From Streptoverticillium olivoreticuli subsp. olivoreticuli (GTDB lineage: Bacteria > Actinomycetota > Actinomycetes > Streptomycetales > Streptomycetaceae): DNA of 64,000 bases. The translations under genes and the position numbers were made by a program. Shown piece by piece: positions 27,545 to 35,598 of the stretch. Each line of letters starts with the position of its first letter. The first letter of the stretch is position 1. The notes beneath the pieces are model-generated. The model searched no databases and was not told the DNA's origin. It saw only the letters and a program-made list of their open reading frames with translations. Where the stretch lies: contig NZ_CP031455.1 in the NCBI RefSeq assembly GCF_003391135.1, forward strand, positions 5,750,001 to 5,814,000, given 5' to 3'.

Positions 27545-28540
27545 CTACCAGGCGAACGCCTCCGGCGACGGCCCCGGCCCCGGGAAGATCGCGTCCAGTT
27601 CCCCGAGCAGCTCTTCCGAAAGCTTCAGCTCAACCGCCCGCAGCGCGGAAGAGAGCTGATCGGACGTGCGCGGCCCCACGATCGGCCCCGTCACCCCCGG
27701 CCGGGTGAGGAGCCAGGCCAGAGCAACTTCACCCGGCGCGAGACCGTGCTTGTCGAGCAGGTCCTCGTAGGCCTGGATCCGCTCACGGACCTGCGTGCTG
27801 GCGAGCGCGTCCGCCGACCGCCCGGACGCCGTGCGGGCGCTGCCGCCCTCGCGCTGCTTGCGGAGGGCGCCGCCCAGGAGGCCGCCGCCCAGCGGCGACC
27901 AGGGGATGACGCCGAGCCCGTACGCCTGCGCGGCCGGGATGACCTCCATCTCGGCGCGCCGTTCGGCGAGGTTGTAGTGGCACTGCTCGCTGACGAGGCC
28001 GAGCGCGTTGCGGCGCCGGGCCGCCTCGTTCGCCTGCGCGATGTGCCAGCCGGCGTGGTTGGACGAGCCCACGTAGAGGATCTTGCCCTGCTGGATCAGG
28101 ACGTCCATGGCCTGCCAGATCTCGTCCCACGGCGTGCCGCGGTCGACGTGGTGGAACTGGTAGAGGTCGATGTGGTCCGTCTGCAGCCGCTTGAGGCTGG
28201 CGTCGACGGCGCGGCGGATGTTGAGGGCGGACAGATGGTCCCGGTTGGGCCAGACGGGACCGTCGGGGCCCATGTGGCCGAAGACCTTGGTGGCGAGGAC
28301 GACCTTGTCGCGCCGCTCGCCGCCCTTGGCGAACCAGGTGCCGATGATCTCCTCGGTGCGGCCCTTGTTCTCGCCCCAGCCGTAGACGTTGGCGGTGTCG
28401 AAGAAGTTGATGCCCGCGTCGAGCGCGGCGTCCATGATGGCGTGGCTGTCGGCCTCGTCCGTCTGGGGACCGAAATTCATCGTCCCCAGAACGATCCGGC
28501 CGACCTTGAGCCCCGTGCGTCCGAGCTGCGTGTACTCCAT
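27545..28540 (-). CDS. Aldo/keto reductase
   Basis: A 331-aa NADPH-dependent TIM-barrel oxidoreductase. The catalytic tetrad is visible: D48 and Y53 (FDTANVYG), K85 (VLATKVFG) and H130 (LYQFHHVD). VGSSNHAGWHIAQA and the C-terminal VGPRTSDQL NADP-binding region fit the Kv-beta/YajO-like branch. ATG 28540 begins MEYTQLGRTGLKVG. The substrate is unknown. Confidence 0.95.
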   Translation of the reverse strand: MEYTQLGRTGLKVGRIVLGTMNFGPQTDEADSHAIMDAALDAGINFFDTANVYGWGENKGRTEEIIGTWFAKGGERRDKVVLATKVFGHMGPDGPVWPNRDHLSALNIRRAVDASLKRLQTDHIDLYQFHHVDRGTPWDEIWQAMDVLIQQGKILYVGSSNHAGWHIAQANEAARRRNALGLVSEQCHYNLAERRAEMEVIPAAQAYGLGVIPWSPLGGGLLGGALRKQREGGSARTASGRSADALASTQVRERIQAYEDLLDKHGLAPGEVALAWLLTRPGVTGPIVGPRTSDQLSSALRAVELKLSEELLGELDAIFPGPGPSPEAFAW

Positions 28541-28623
28541 GGCAACCAGCCAACGCCTTCGAGTGCGCTCCGATCAAGAGCCACACGCCTGACGGGGCGT
28601 CGGAGTCGCGGTGCCGTACGCCG

Positions 28624-29310
28624 CTACGGGCGGCCCTCGTACGGCCCGCCCACGTCCCACGCCTGGTGCATCGCTTCGGCGAACGCGGCGGCGATCCGGT
28701 GCTCGCCGGACGCGTTGGGGTGCGTGCCGTCGTAGGTGTCGCCGTCGATGTCCCAGTCCCGCGGGTGCGAGGCGAGGAGCAGGGGCGAACCGGGGGCGTC
28801 GAGGTCGGCGACCACCTTGCCGAGCAGCTCGTTGAACCGCTCGACCTCGGCCGCGAAGTCGGGGTCGGCCAGCGCGCGGACGTTGGGGATGACGGGCATC
28901 AGCACGGCCCGTACGCGCGGGTTCGCCTCGCGGGCCGCGGCGAGGAAGCGGCGGACGTTGGCGGCGGTCTGCCCGGCGTCGGTGTAGAAGCCGAGGTCGA
29001 TGAGGCCGAGCGAGACCAGCAGCGTGTCGGCCCGCCCGGCCCGTACGGCGTCCTCGATCAGCGGCGCCATGTGCTGCCAGCCCTCGCCCCAGCCGGCGAG
29101 GTGCGCGCGGGCGCGCCCGGGGAAGTCCGGGTCGCCGTAGTCGAGGGAGACGGGCGCGTCGGCGGCCGGTTCGTACAGCTCCTCGCGCGGCCCGACGATC
29201 TTGTACGGGCCGCCGTAGGAGGCGTTGAGGTGCTGCCACATGCGGTAGCGCCAGGTGAAGTCACCGGCGCTACCGATCGTCATGGAGTCGCCGACGAACA
29301 TGATCCGCAT
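28624..29310 (-). CDS. SGNH/GDSL hydrolase
   Basis: A 228-aa esterase-fold protein. Block I is FVGDSMTIG (Ser nucleophile), there is a Gly block (LLVSLGLIDLGF) where the usual GxND is replaced, and block V is DGTHPNASG with catalytic Asp/His. The Asn of block III is not clear. ATG 29310 has GGAGG 4 bases upstream. There is no signal peptide, so it is probably cytoplasmic. The substrate is unknown. Confidence 0.9.
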   Translation of the reverse strand: MRIMFVGDSMTIGSAGDFTWRYRMWQHLNASYGGPYKIVGPREELYEPAADAPVSLDYGDPDFPGRARAHLAGWGEGWQHMAPLIEDAVRAGRADTLLVSLGLIDLGFYTDAGQTAANVRRFLAAAREANPRVRAVLMPVIPNVRALADPDFAAEVERFNELLGKVVADLDAPGSPLLLASHPRDWDIDGDTYDGTHPNASGEHRIAAAFAEAMHQAWDVGGPYEGRP

Positions 29311-29386
29311 GCCTCCATCATCCCGCACGGCCGGGGCCGGTCGGACGCGTGTCCGGCGGTGGCCTGCCGTCTTTCCGGCGGTGGCC

Positions 29387-30055
29387 CTACGTCGCGAGCC
29401 CGATCGTCCGGCCGATCGTGTCGGGGCGTTCGAGGACGTGGAGCATGCAGTGGGCGACATCCGCGCGGGGGATGCTGCGGCCGCCGCGCACGTTCTGCCC
29501 GTAGGCCGTGCGGTACGCGCCGGCCGGCGGCTCGTCGGTCAGCCGGGGCGGTCGCACGGCCGTCCAGTCGAGTCCGCTGTCCCGCAGGACGTCCTCCATC
29601 GCGGCGAGGTCGGCATAGCGTTCGCGCAGCACCCTCTTGATCAGGGGCGCGCCCAGGTGGCGCATGAGGAAGCCGTCGCCCGGATCGTGCCGGGGCGGGC
29701 TCGGGCGGCCGGGCGACGGCACCGTGCCGACCGGCGCCGCGCTCACCACGACGAGGCGCCGCACCCCCGCCGCCCGCATCGCCGTGACGATCGCCTGCGT
29801 GCCCTGCCGGGCCACCCCGACCTCGGCTCCCGACCGGGGACCGAGGGCGGACAGGACCGCGTCGGCCCCCTCGACGGCGGCCCGCAGTGTCTGCGGACCG
29901 GCGGCCGCCAGGTCGGCCGTCACGATGCGCACCTGCGGGGTCATGAGCGTGGCGGGGCTGCGTACGGCCGCCGTGACCTCGTGGCCAGCGGCGACCGCCT
30001 GTTCGAGAAGGCGCCGGCCGATGCCGCCGGTCGCCGCGAAGATCGTGAGTTTCAT
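29387..30055 (-). CDS. NAD(P)-binding protein (NmrA/SDR-like)
   Basis: A 222-aa Rossmann-fold protein. The nucleotide-binding loop FAATGGIGRRLLEQAVAAGH varies the atypical SDR motif GATGxxGxxV. VSALGPRSG and VVVSAAPVG follow, and a C-terminal DVAHCMLHVLE segment fits NAD(P)H-binding flavin reductase-like proteins. The active-site Tyr-Lys pair of classical SDRs is absent. ATG 30055 follows GGGAGCAGCAG. It is divergent from the truncated glyoxalase-fold ORF. Confidence 0.9.
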   Translation of the reverse strand: MKLTIFAATGGIGRRLLEQAVAAGHEVTAAVRSPATLMTPQVRIVTADLAAAGPQTLRAAVEGADAVLSALGPRSGAEVGVARQGTQAIVTAMRAAGVRRLVVVSAAPVGTVPSPGRPSPPRHDPGDGFLMRHLGAPLIKRVLRERYADLAAMEDVLRDSGLDWTAVRPPRLTDEPPAGAYRTAYGQNVRGGRSIPRADVAHCMLHVLERPDTIGRTIGLAT

Positions 30056-30229
30056 CTGCTGCTCCCTCGTCGCTCCCCTATGACGTACCGCGCCGGGCCG
30101 ATGTGACCGCACGACGCGCACCGCCGCGCGGGCGACTCCCTCTCCGGTCCCTCTCCTGGGCGAATCGGCACGGCCATTCCGCCGGGCCGCCGCGGTTCGG
30201 CGGCGGCCCGTACGCGCGCGGGCCGAAGA

Positions 30230-30260
30230 CTCGTACCCGCTGATCACCACGCGGTACGAG
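30230..30260. promoter_or_regulatory. 8-bp perfect inverted repeat before the truncated VOC ORF
   Basis: CTCGTACC and GGTACGAG separated by 15 bases, just upstream of the start at 30277 in the divergent gap. A candidate operator. Confidence 0.35.
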
Positions 30261-30276
30261 GGAAGGAACGCGACCC

Positions 30277-30453
30277 ATGTTCAAGGACACCGAGGCATTC
30301 GGCAGCTTCGCGGTGAACGACACCGAGCGCGCCGAGGAGTTCTACGGCGGGACGCTCGGCCTGGAAGTGTCCGAGCGGTCCATGGAGGGCCACCGGATGC
30401 TGACGCTCCGGCTCGCGGGCGGCGCCCTGTCCGTGCTCCGGGCCGGCGTCTGA
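30277..30453 (+). pseudogene. Truncated VOC/glyoxalase-fold gene
   Basis: A 58-aa ORF with a good start (ATG 30277, GGAAGG upstream). It matches only the first half of a VOC/glyoxalase-like protein: MFKDTEAFGSFAVNDTERA, FYGGTLGLEVSER and LTLRLAGGALSVL. Family members are usually about 120 residues or more with a second beta-alpha-beta-beta-beta unit, which is missing. The stop codon overlaps the PrsW start (TGATG), so it may persist as a translated leader of that gene. I read it as a remnant of a deletion that joined it to the neighbour; a functional half-domain protein is possible. Confidence 0.7.
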
Positions 30454-31364
30454 TGCCCTCGGTGGGCCCGCCCGCCCAGTGGCGCGGCGGCCCGCCCGCC
30501 GCCCCCGCCCCGCGGGCCATGTGGTGGCGCTGCTTCCTCGGCGGACTGGCGCTGTGGGTGCTCGCCCTCGTCGTCACCTACGCGACGCAGAACACGAACC
30601 TGCTGCCCACCCTCATCCTGCTGGGCAGCTTCCTCGTCCCCTTCTGCTTCGCGCTGTGGGCCTACGAGAAGGAGCGTGGCCTCGGGCTGGACGTGCTGCT
30701 CGGCTGCTTCGTCGTCGGCGGCGTGCTGGGGGTGCTCGGCGCGTCCGTCCTGGAGTACTACCTGCTGCACCCCTCCCTCTGGCTCTTCCTCGGCGTGGGC
30801 CTGATCGAGGAGGCGGTCAAGGCGGCCGCCCTGATGTTCGTGCTGCGCCGCCACCGCGAGATCCACGGCCTGCGCGCGGGCCTGGTGCTCGGCGCGGCGG
30901 TCGGCTTCGGCTTCGCCGCCTTCGAGAGCGCGGGCTACGCCTTCAACGCGCTCTTCACCCTGCACGGGATGTCGCTGCGCGGCCTGGTCGAGACGGAGAT
31001 CCTGCGCGGTCTGCTGGCCCCCTTCGGCCACGGGCTGTGGACGGCCATCCTCGGCGGCGCCCTGCTGGCCGACCGCGAGGCCGGCCGCTTCCGCCTCACC
31101 GGCCGCGTCGTCGGCACGTACGCGGGCGTGTCCGTGCTGCACGCACTGTGGGACTCGGTCAGCGGCATCGCCGTCTGGCTGGTGTACGTCCTGACGGCGA
31201 GCCCGCAGCAGCACGCCTTGTTCGACCACGGCTACATCCCGCGCCCCACGGGTGAACAGAAGCATCTCTACACGCTGTTGTCCGACGGAGGCCTGATCGT
31301 GGTGGCCCTGCTGGGGGTGGCGTGGCTGCTGTCGGTGTCGCGCGGCGGGTCGAGGCGGCGCTGA
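30453..31364 (+). CDS. PrsW-family intramembrane protease-like protein
   Basis: A 303-aa membrane protein with about eight spans. Conserved PrsW/CAAX-protease-related motifs are present: GLIEEAVKAAAL (EExxK), FGFAAFESAGYAF (FxxxE), FGHGLWTAILGG (H) and LHALWDS (HxxxD). PrsW in Bacillus cleaves the anti-sigma factor RsiW; targets here are unknown. ATG 30453 is coupled to the truncated VOC ORF (TGATG). The 3' end overlaps the convergent kinase-fold gene by 97 bases. Confidence 0.9.
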   Translation: MPSVGPPAQWRGGPPAAPAPRAMWWRCFLGGLALWVLALVVTYATQNTNLLPTLILLGSFLVPFCFALWAYEKERGLGLDVLLGCFVVGGVLGVLGASVLEYYLLHPSLWLFLGVGLIEEAVKAAALMFVLRRHREIHGLRAGLVLGAAVGFGFAAFESAGYAFNALFTLHGMSLRGLVETEILRGLLAPFGHGLWTAILGGALLADREAGRFRLTGRVVGTYAGVSVLHALWDSVSGIAVWLVYVLTASPQQHALFDHGYIPRPTGEQKHLYTLLSDGGLIVVALLGVAWLLSVSRGGSRRR

Positions 31365-32149
31365 CGGGACGTCGTCGGCAGCGCGGCGAACCGCTCGTTG
31401 CTCGCACGGGCGCCGCGTACCCCCACCCTGGCCGACCACTGCCGGCACGTCGCCTCCACGAACACCGCGACGGCGCGCGGGTCCGCGGCCCGCCAGCAGG
31501 GGAAGGCGCCGGCCCAGGCGAGGGCGTCGCCGGGAGCGTGGCCGCTCTCCATCAGCCGTACCGCTGTGTACGCGACGTCGACCCACGCGGGGCCGGACGC
31601 GGGCATCGCCCAGTCGATCAGCCAGGCCCGCTCCGGGCCGACCAGGAGGTTGTGCGGATTGGTGTCCGTGTGCAGCAGGGTCTCCCCGGCCAGCAGGGCG
31701 CGGTCGTCATCACCGAGATCGGGCCAACGGTCGGCCAGCGGCGGGAGGTCGGCGGGCGCGCGCAGCGCTTGCGCCTTGCGCAGGACGTCCGCGACGAGCG
31801 GCAGGTCACGGGACCCGGGCGCCAGATCGGCGTGCCGCCCGTCCACCCACACGAACGCGACCACGTCCCACCCGCCCGCCACCACCTGCCACAGAAACGG
31901 CGGCCCGACCGCGCGGGGAACGGCGCCGCTCATGGCCACTTCCTGTGCTTGAGCCGTCCGCCCTCGCTCGTCGTCGACGGGCACGCCTTTGACGAAGACG
32001 GCCCCGGAGCGGGTGCGCAGCGCCGCGGCGAACCGGCAGGTGATCCCGTACGGAATGTCCTGCACGGCCCGCACGGCACCGCTCCGCTGCTCGATCGCGG
32101 CGCGCACGGCTTCGGGGAGTGTGGCCCAGTCGACTCGCAATCGCGTCAC
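31268..32149 (-). CDS. Aminoglycoside-phosphotransferase-fold kinase
   Basis: A 293-aa APH-like small-molecule kinase. The likely ATP lysine is K54 (VFVKG), the Brenner motif is HTDTNPHN (H160, D162, N167), and the metal-binding Asp is in LIDWAMP (D179). The C-terminal 40 residues are Arg/Ser/Pro-rich and overlap the convergent prsW-like gene, so they may be poorly conserved. GTG 32149 has GAGGAAAGG upstream. It is the last gene of the six-gene minus-strand cluster starting at 36075 and might phosphorylate its small-molecule product or precursor; antibiotic resistance is less likely but not excluded. Confidence 0.88.
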   Translation of the reverse strand: MTRLRVDWATLPEAVRAAIEQRSGAVRAVQDIPYGITCRFAAALRTRSGAVFVKGVPVDDERGRTAQAQEVAMSGAVPRAVGPPFLWQVVAGGWDVVAFVWVDGRHADLAPGSRDLPLVADVLRKAQALRAPADLPPLADRWPDLGDDDRALLAGETLLHTDTNPHNLLVGPERAWLIDWAMPASGPAWVDVAYTAVRLMESGHAPGDALAWAGAFPCWRAADPRAVAVFVEATCRQWSARVGVRGARASNERFAALPTTSRQRRLDPPRDTDSSHATPSRATTIRPPSDNSV

Positions 32150-32214
32150 AACCTTTCCTCGACGGAACGGGGCCGCGGCGACGGCGTGCGGGTTGCATCC
32201 GCCGAACAACAGGG

Positions 32215-32655
32215 CTATCTCGCCTGTCCGTTCTCGCCCGTGCCGGGCGGCAGGGTCATGCTGGGGCGGATAACGAGGAGCGCGGACTGTGGCTGGCCGT
32301 CGTAGAAGTCCTCGATCGACTTGATCTCTTCCGGCAGGCACCCGAAGAGAATCTTGATCTCGGCATTCCTCTTGAACGGATCGAGGGTCGCGACCACGCC
32401 GACCACATGGGGCTCCCCCGTGCCGCGCCAGACGTCGATCCCTTCGCCGTCGCCGCCCTGTGTGCCGTCGAGGTACCCGTAATCGACGGGGTAGACGTAC
32501 TGGGGGAAGCGTGGGTGCGGCGTTGACTTCGGCCGGTCGATCCTCAGCTCCGCCTCCTGGGTGAAGGCGTCCAGCTTCTGCCAGAACTCTCTGCCCTGGG
32601 CGGCTGCACCTGAGGTCCCGGGCATCACACCGTCATCCTTGTCGCTCCGCGCCAT
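32215..32655 (-). CDS. Inorganic-pyrophosphatase-like protein, variant active site
   Basis: A 146-aa protein of the soluble family I pyrophosphatase fold. VYPVDYGYLDGTQGGDGEGI with the following DVWRG lines up with the YPANYGF...DGDPLD block of true enzymes. In the metal site D-x-D-x-x-D the middle Asp is Glu here (D69, E71, D74). Other ligands in the C-terminal half are less clear, and it is shorter than typical bacterial enzymes of about 170 residues. It may hydrolyse pyrophosphate or another phosphoanhydride. Its 5' end overlaps the radical-SAM-like gene by 31 bases, showing coupled translation. Confidence 0.8.
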   Translation of the reverse strand: MARSDKDDGVMPGTSGAAAQGREFWQKLDAFTQEAELRIDRPKSTPHPRFPQYVYPVDYGYLDGTQGGDGEGIDVWRGTGEPHVVGVVATLDPFKRNAEIKILFGCLPEEIKSIEDFYDGQPQSALLVIRPSMTLPPGTGENGQAR

Positions 32656-33698
32656 GGCGCTGCATCGTACGCGTGCCGCATGCATGACTTCACCACCCGC
32701 ACATCACCGTAGGAGTGGAGCTGGTCCCCGGGGCCGGGCAGCTTCGTCTTGCGGAACCGGGAGAAGTCCGTTGCCCCGTCGGCGCTCCGGATGGTGGCGA
32801 TCATGTCTCTGGGGTGGGTGCCGACCTTCCGGGGCGTTTTCTTCAGGTACTCGATCTGCAGGATGATGCAGTAGCTGCAGCCGAGGCAGGTGTCGATGTT
32901 TTCCGACCACTCCATCCAGCTGGATGTGCACTCGTACGGGCGGTCACCGCTGGGGACGGTCAGCAGGTTGTAGTTGCTGATGATCGACCCGGCCCTGATC
33001 TCCGACATGGTCAGGATGCGCAGGAAGTTCAGGTCGCCGGTCGAAGCTTCACCGAGAACAATGCCGCCGTCCTCGTCGAGGGTGTGGGCGTATCCGAGTT
33101 CCGGCAGGGCGTTCAGGTTCCGTGGAGTGCCCATGTCGTGGTTCCAGCACTCCAGGCCGTAGAGGTAGGCGCCGAGGCAGCTGGACTTGTGGAAGGCCCG
33201 TACACCCCCGGCCCGGCACATGTCGAACAGCATCTGCTCGACATCGTTGTCCATGCGCTTGCGCTTCTTCGCGTCATGGATGCCGCCGAGGACCATGATC
33301 CGGCTTCCCTCGGCGGCCACACGGACGAGGCGGGCAAGGTTGTCGGGATGGTCGTTGCGGCCGGCGATGATCGGCCGGGTGAGGATCACGACATCGCCGA
33401 AGATGGCGCCCATGGTGTCGATCATGCGGCGCCGATGGTCGAAGTCGTAGCCACCTTCACCGAGGCCTGTCAGAGAGTAGAACGGGATCACCATCGGGTT
33501 GGCGGCGATGTCACGCAGGTAGGGCAACACCGCTGGGTTCAGCGGTGCTTTGGTGAACAGCGCGATGGGCGCTGTCTGGTCCATCAGCTGCTGGACCTTG
33601 TCCAGCGTGCCGGGGACCTGCTCGATGATGAACGGATCGCCGTAGCAGTCGTTGACCGCGACCGGGATGTCGCGCGGCCAGTCGGAGGTGTAGGTCAT
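32625..33698 (-). CDS. Radical-SAM-like barrel protein with a C-terminal CxxCxxC cluster motif
   Basis: A 357-aa protein. Residues 12-140 read like the strands of a radical-SAM half barrel: AVNDCYGDPF (16-23, like the GGEP or DPY segment), IALFTKAPL, FYSLTGLGEGG and VVILTRPIIAGRND. The usual N-terminal CxxxCxxC is absent; the first Cys is residue 18. Instead C271-x2-C274-x2-C277 (TCLGCSYCII) lies near the C-terminus, after a conserved-looking block GEASTGDLNFLRIL ... SNYNLLTV ... YECTSSW. This could be a permuted radical-SAM enzyme or another Fe-S protein. ATG 33698 has GGAGGAAG 8 bases upstream. I know no assigned function. It is the centre of the six-gene cluster. Confidence 0.75.
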   Translation of the reverse strand: MTYTSDWPRDIPVAVNDCYGDPFIIEQVPGTLDKVQQLMDQTAPIALFTKAPLNPAVLPYLRDIAANPMVIPFYSLTGLGEGGYDFDHRRRMIDTMGAIFGDVVILTRPIIAGRNDHPDNLARLVRVAAEGSRIMVLGGIHDAKKRKRMDNDVEQMLFDMCRAGGVRAFHKSSCLGAYLYGLECWNHDMGTPRNLNALPELGYAHTLDEDGGIVLGEASTGDLNFLRILTMSEIRAGSIISNYNLLTVPSGDRPYECTSSWMEWSENIDTCLGCSYCIILQIEYLKKTPRKVGTHPRDMIATIRSADGATDFSRFRKTKLPGPGDQLHSYGDVRVVKSCMRHAYDAAPWRGATRMTV

Positions 33699-33746
33699 GG
33701 TCGTGCTTCCTCCAGGCTGTGGTGCGGGAAAGCGCGATGGGTGTTT

Positions 33747-34202
33747 CTAGTCGTCCGACCACTGGATGGTGCGCTGCGCGGCCAAGGCGTCCGCAGCGAG
33801 GAGGTTGAGCCGCTCCACCCGGTCGGCGGGGCGGACGGTGCAGGACCTCCAGGCGTGGCCGTTGGGGTGCTGGATGCTGATCATTCCGTTGCCGTCCACG
33901 GCCGTTACTTTTCCGGCGCCTCCGGTGACGGTGTCGATGACGAACATTCCGATGACTGGCACTCCCTGTGGCGCGGTCGGCTGATGGTGCGGCTTGAGGT
34001 CGATGCCGTGCGCGGTCACCCACAGGTAGGTCTCGCCCGTGGTGCCTTGCGGCGGGCGTGAGCGGTACGCGCTCGGCACGTCGGGGGTGGACGCCGAGGG
34101 CGCTACGGGGGTGGCGTCGTCGGCGCGTTGGTCCCGTCCGGGCGTGCCGGGTACGAAGGGTGCCCGTACCCGTGCGAACCACCGGGAGATGAAACCAAGC
34201 AT
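33747..34202 (-). CDS. Unknown 151-aa protein in the radical-SAM-like cluster
   Basis: No family recognised. The N-terminus is amphipathic or weakly hydrophobic and basic (LGFISRWFARVRAPF), followed by a Pro/Ser/Thr-rich linker (about 20-65). A small beta-rich C-terminal domain follows (TYLWVTAHGIDLKPHH; GMFVIDTVTGGAGKVTAVDG; AWRSCTVRPADRVERLN). ATG 34202 has GGAAGGAG upstream. It lies 48 bases before the radical-SAM-like gene on the same strand and is presumably cotranscribed with it. Confidence 0.75.
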   Translation of the reverse strand: MLGFISRWFARVRAPFVPGTPGRDQRADDATPVAPSASTPDVPSAYRSRPPQGTTGETYLWVTAHGIDLKPHHQPTAPQGVPVIGMFVIDTVTGGAGKVTAVDGNGMISIQHPNGHAWRSCTVRPADRVERLNLLAADALAAQRTIQWSDD

Positions 34203-34303
34203 GTTGACGCTCCTTCCGCGGACCGGGCGTTGCTCGCCCGTCACCCAAGGTTTTCGCGGCGGACCCGGATGGCCCAGGGACGGAACGTCCTAGTTTTGCC
34301 TCG

Positions 34304-35518
34304 CTAATCGGCGATGTTCAGGAAGTCGGCCAGTCTGCGCAGCCCCGGGGTTCCGGGGGAGTCGGCTCGGAGGTCCTGGACGATCGCCACTGCCAAGGTG
34401 TGGTGGCGCATCCAGGCGGGGGCCAGGCGATGGAGTTTCGTCAAGGAGTCGGCGGCGCCCCGTGCGTTACCGGTGTCCGCGTACGCACGGGCCACGTCCA
34501 GGAGCAGCCAGGTGCGCCAGGAGAGCGGAGTATCCGTGCTCAGCCGCATGCCGCTCGCGAGCCGCAGGGCCTCCTCGGGGCGGGCGTGCTGGACGGCCAG
34601 GCGTACGCGTTCGATCCGTACGGATGACTTGCTGAAGACGCTCACCAGCCTGCCGTCGGCCGGCGGAGGCAGGGTGGACAGCCGGTGGGTGGCGCGTTCG
34701 GCTGTACGCATCATGTCGTTCGCGGTGTCGTAGTCGCCGGAGCGGGCCGCGCTGGTAGCGGCGGACATGAGCAGTCCGCCCCAGACGCGTACCCCTTCCG
34801 CGCGGTGGAGGTGACCGCGCTCCACGCTGTCGGCCGCGTGGACCGCGAGGCTCCCCGCGTCGTCCAACCGGTTCTGGCGTTGGTACGCCCACGCGACCGA
34901 GCCGCAGATCATCGGAGCGAGCAGTGGGTCGTCCGAGGAGTCGGCAGCGGTGAGGGCGCGTTCGAGGCTGGACAGGGCCAAGTCCGTCTTGCCCAGCCTG
35001 ACGGCCAGATGGCCGCCCAGCTGGAGCGACTTGGCCAAGGCGCCTTGCCCAGTGGCACGTTGATCGATGCTTCCCACGGCGGAGGTGAGGCGAGCGTCGG
35101 CGATGATGCCCGGGAGCATCTCCATCACCTGGGCGAAGTCCGCCGAGTGGTACAGCGTCCACGCTGCCGCGATCTCGGCCCGGAGCAGGGGAAGCGACAG
35201 GGTCTCCACTCCACTCGGTTCGACGGGCGATGCGAACAGCGGCGGCATGATGGCGCGCCGCACGGCGACCAGCGCGGGCGGCTCGGCCTCCCCTGTGGAG
35301 GGCACGGCGGGCGGATCGCCCAACAGCGCGGTGACCTCGACTCCCAGCCCCTTGGCGAGGGCGTGGAGGGTCGGCAGCCGGGCGGAGCTCTTGCGCTTCT
35401 GCTCCAGCTTGCGCACCACGTCCACCGAGACACCCGACCGCCCGGCCAGACCCTCCTGGGTGAGGCCGGCCGTTCGGCGAAGCCGGTACACACGATCGCC
35501 CAAGTGCTCGCTGCTCAT
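34304..35518 (-). CDS. XRE-family regulator with TPR-like C-terminal domain
   Basis: A 404-aa protein. An HTH_XRE domain occupies residues 6-60 (VYRLRRTAGLTQEGLAGRSG, VVRKLEQKRKSSARLPTLHA). A long all-helical region with TPR-like repeats (ALAKSLQLGGHLAVRLGKTD; LSSLERALTAA; AWAYQRQNRLDDAG; RAYADTGNARGAADSLTKL) follows. Such regulators sense small ligands or peptides and in Streptomyces commonly control the neighbouring genes. ATG 35518 has GAAGG upstream. It lies between the SLOG gene and the 151-aa gene, all on the minus strand. Confidence 0.92.
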   Translation of the reverse strand: MSSEHLGDRVYRLRRTAGLTQEGLAGRSGVSVDVVRKLEQKRKSSARLPTLHALAKGLGVEVTALLGDPPAVPSTGEAEPPALVAVRRAIMPPLFASPVEPSGVETLSLPLLRAEIAAAWTLYHSADFAQVMEMLPGIIADARLTSAVGSIDQRATGQGALAKSLQLGGHLAVRLGKTDLALSSLERALTAADSSDDPLLAPMICGSVAWAYQRQNRLDDAGSLAVHAADSVERGHLHRAEGVRVWGGLLMSAATSAARSGDYDTANDMMRTAERATHRLSTLPPPADGRLVSVFSKSSVRIERVRLAVQHARPEEALRLASGMRLSTDTPLSWRTWLLLDVARAYADTGNARGAADSLTKLHRLAPAWMRHHTLAVAIVQDLRADSPGTPGLRRLADFLNIAD

Positions 35519-35598
35519 ACCTTCGACGCTACGCCGCGTCGGGGCGAAGTGGACGCGTAAGCCAGGAGCTTCATCCTGTTGTCCGGTCAGCCGGGGCG

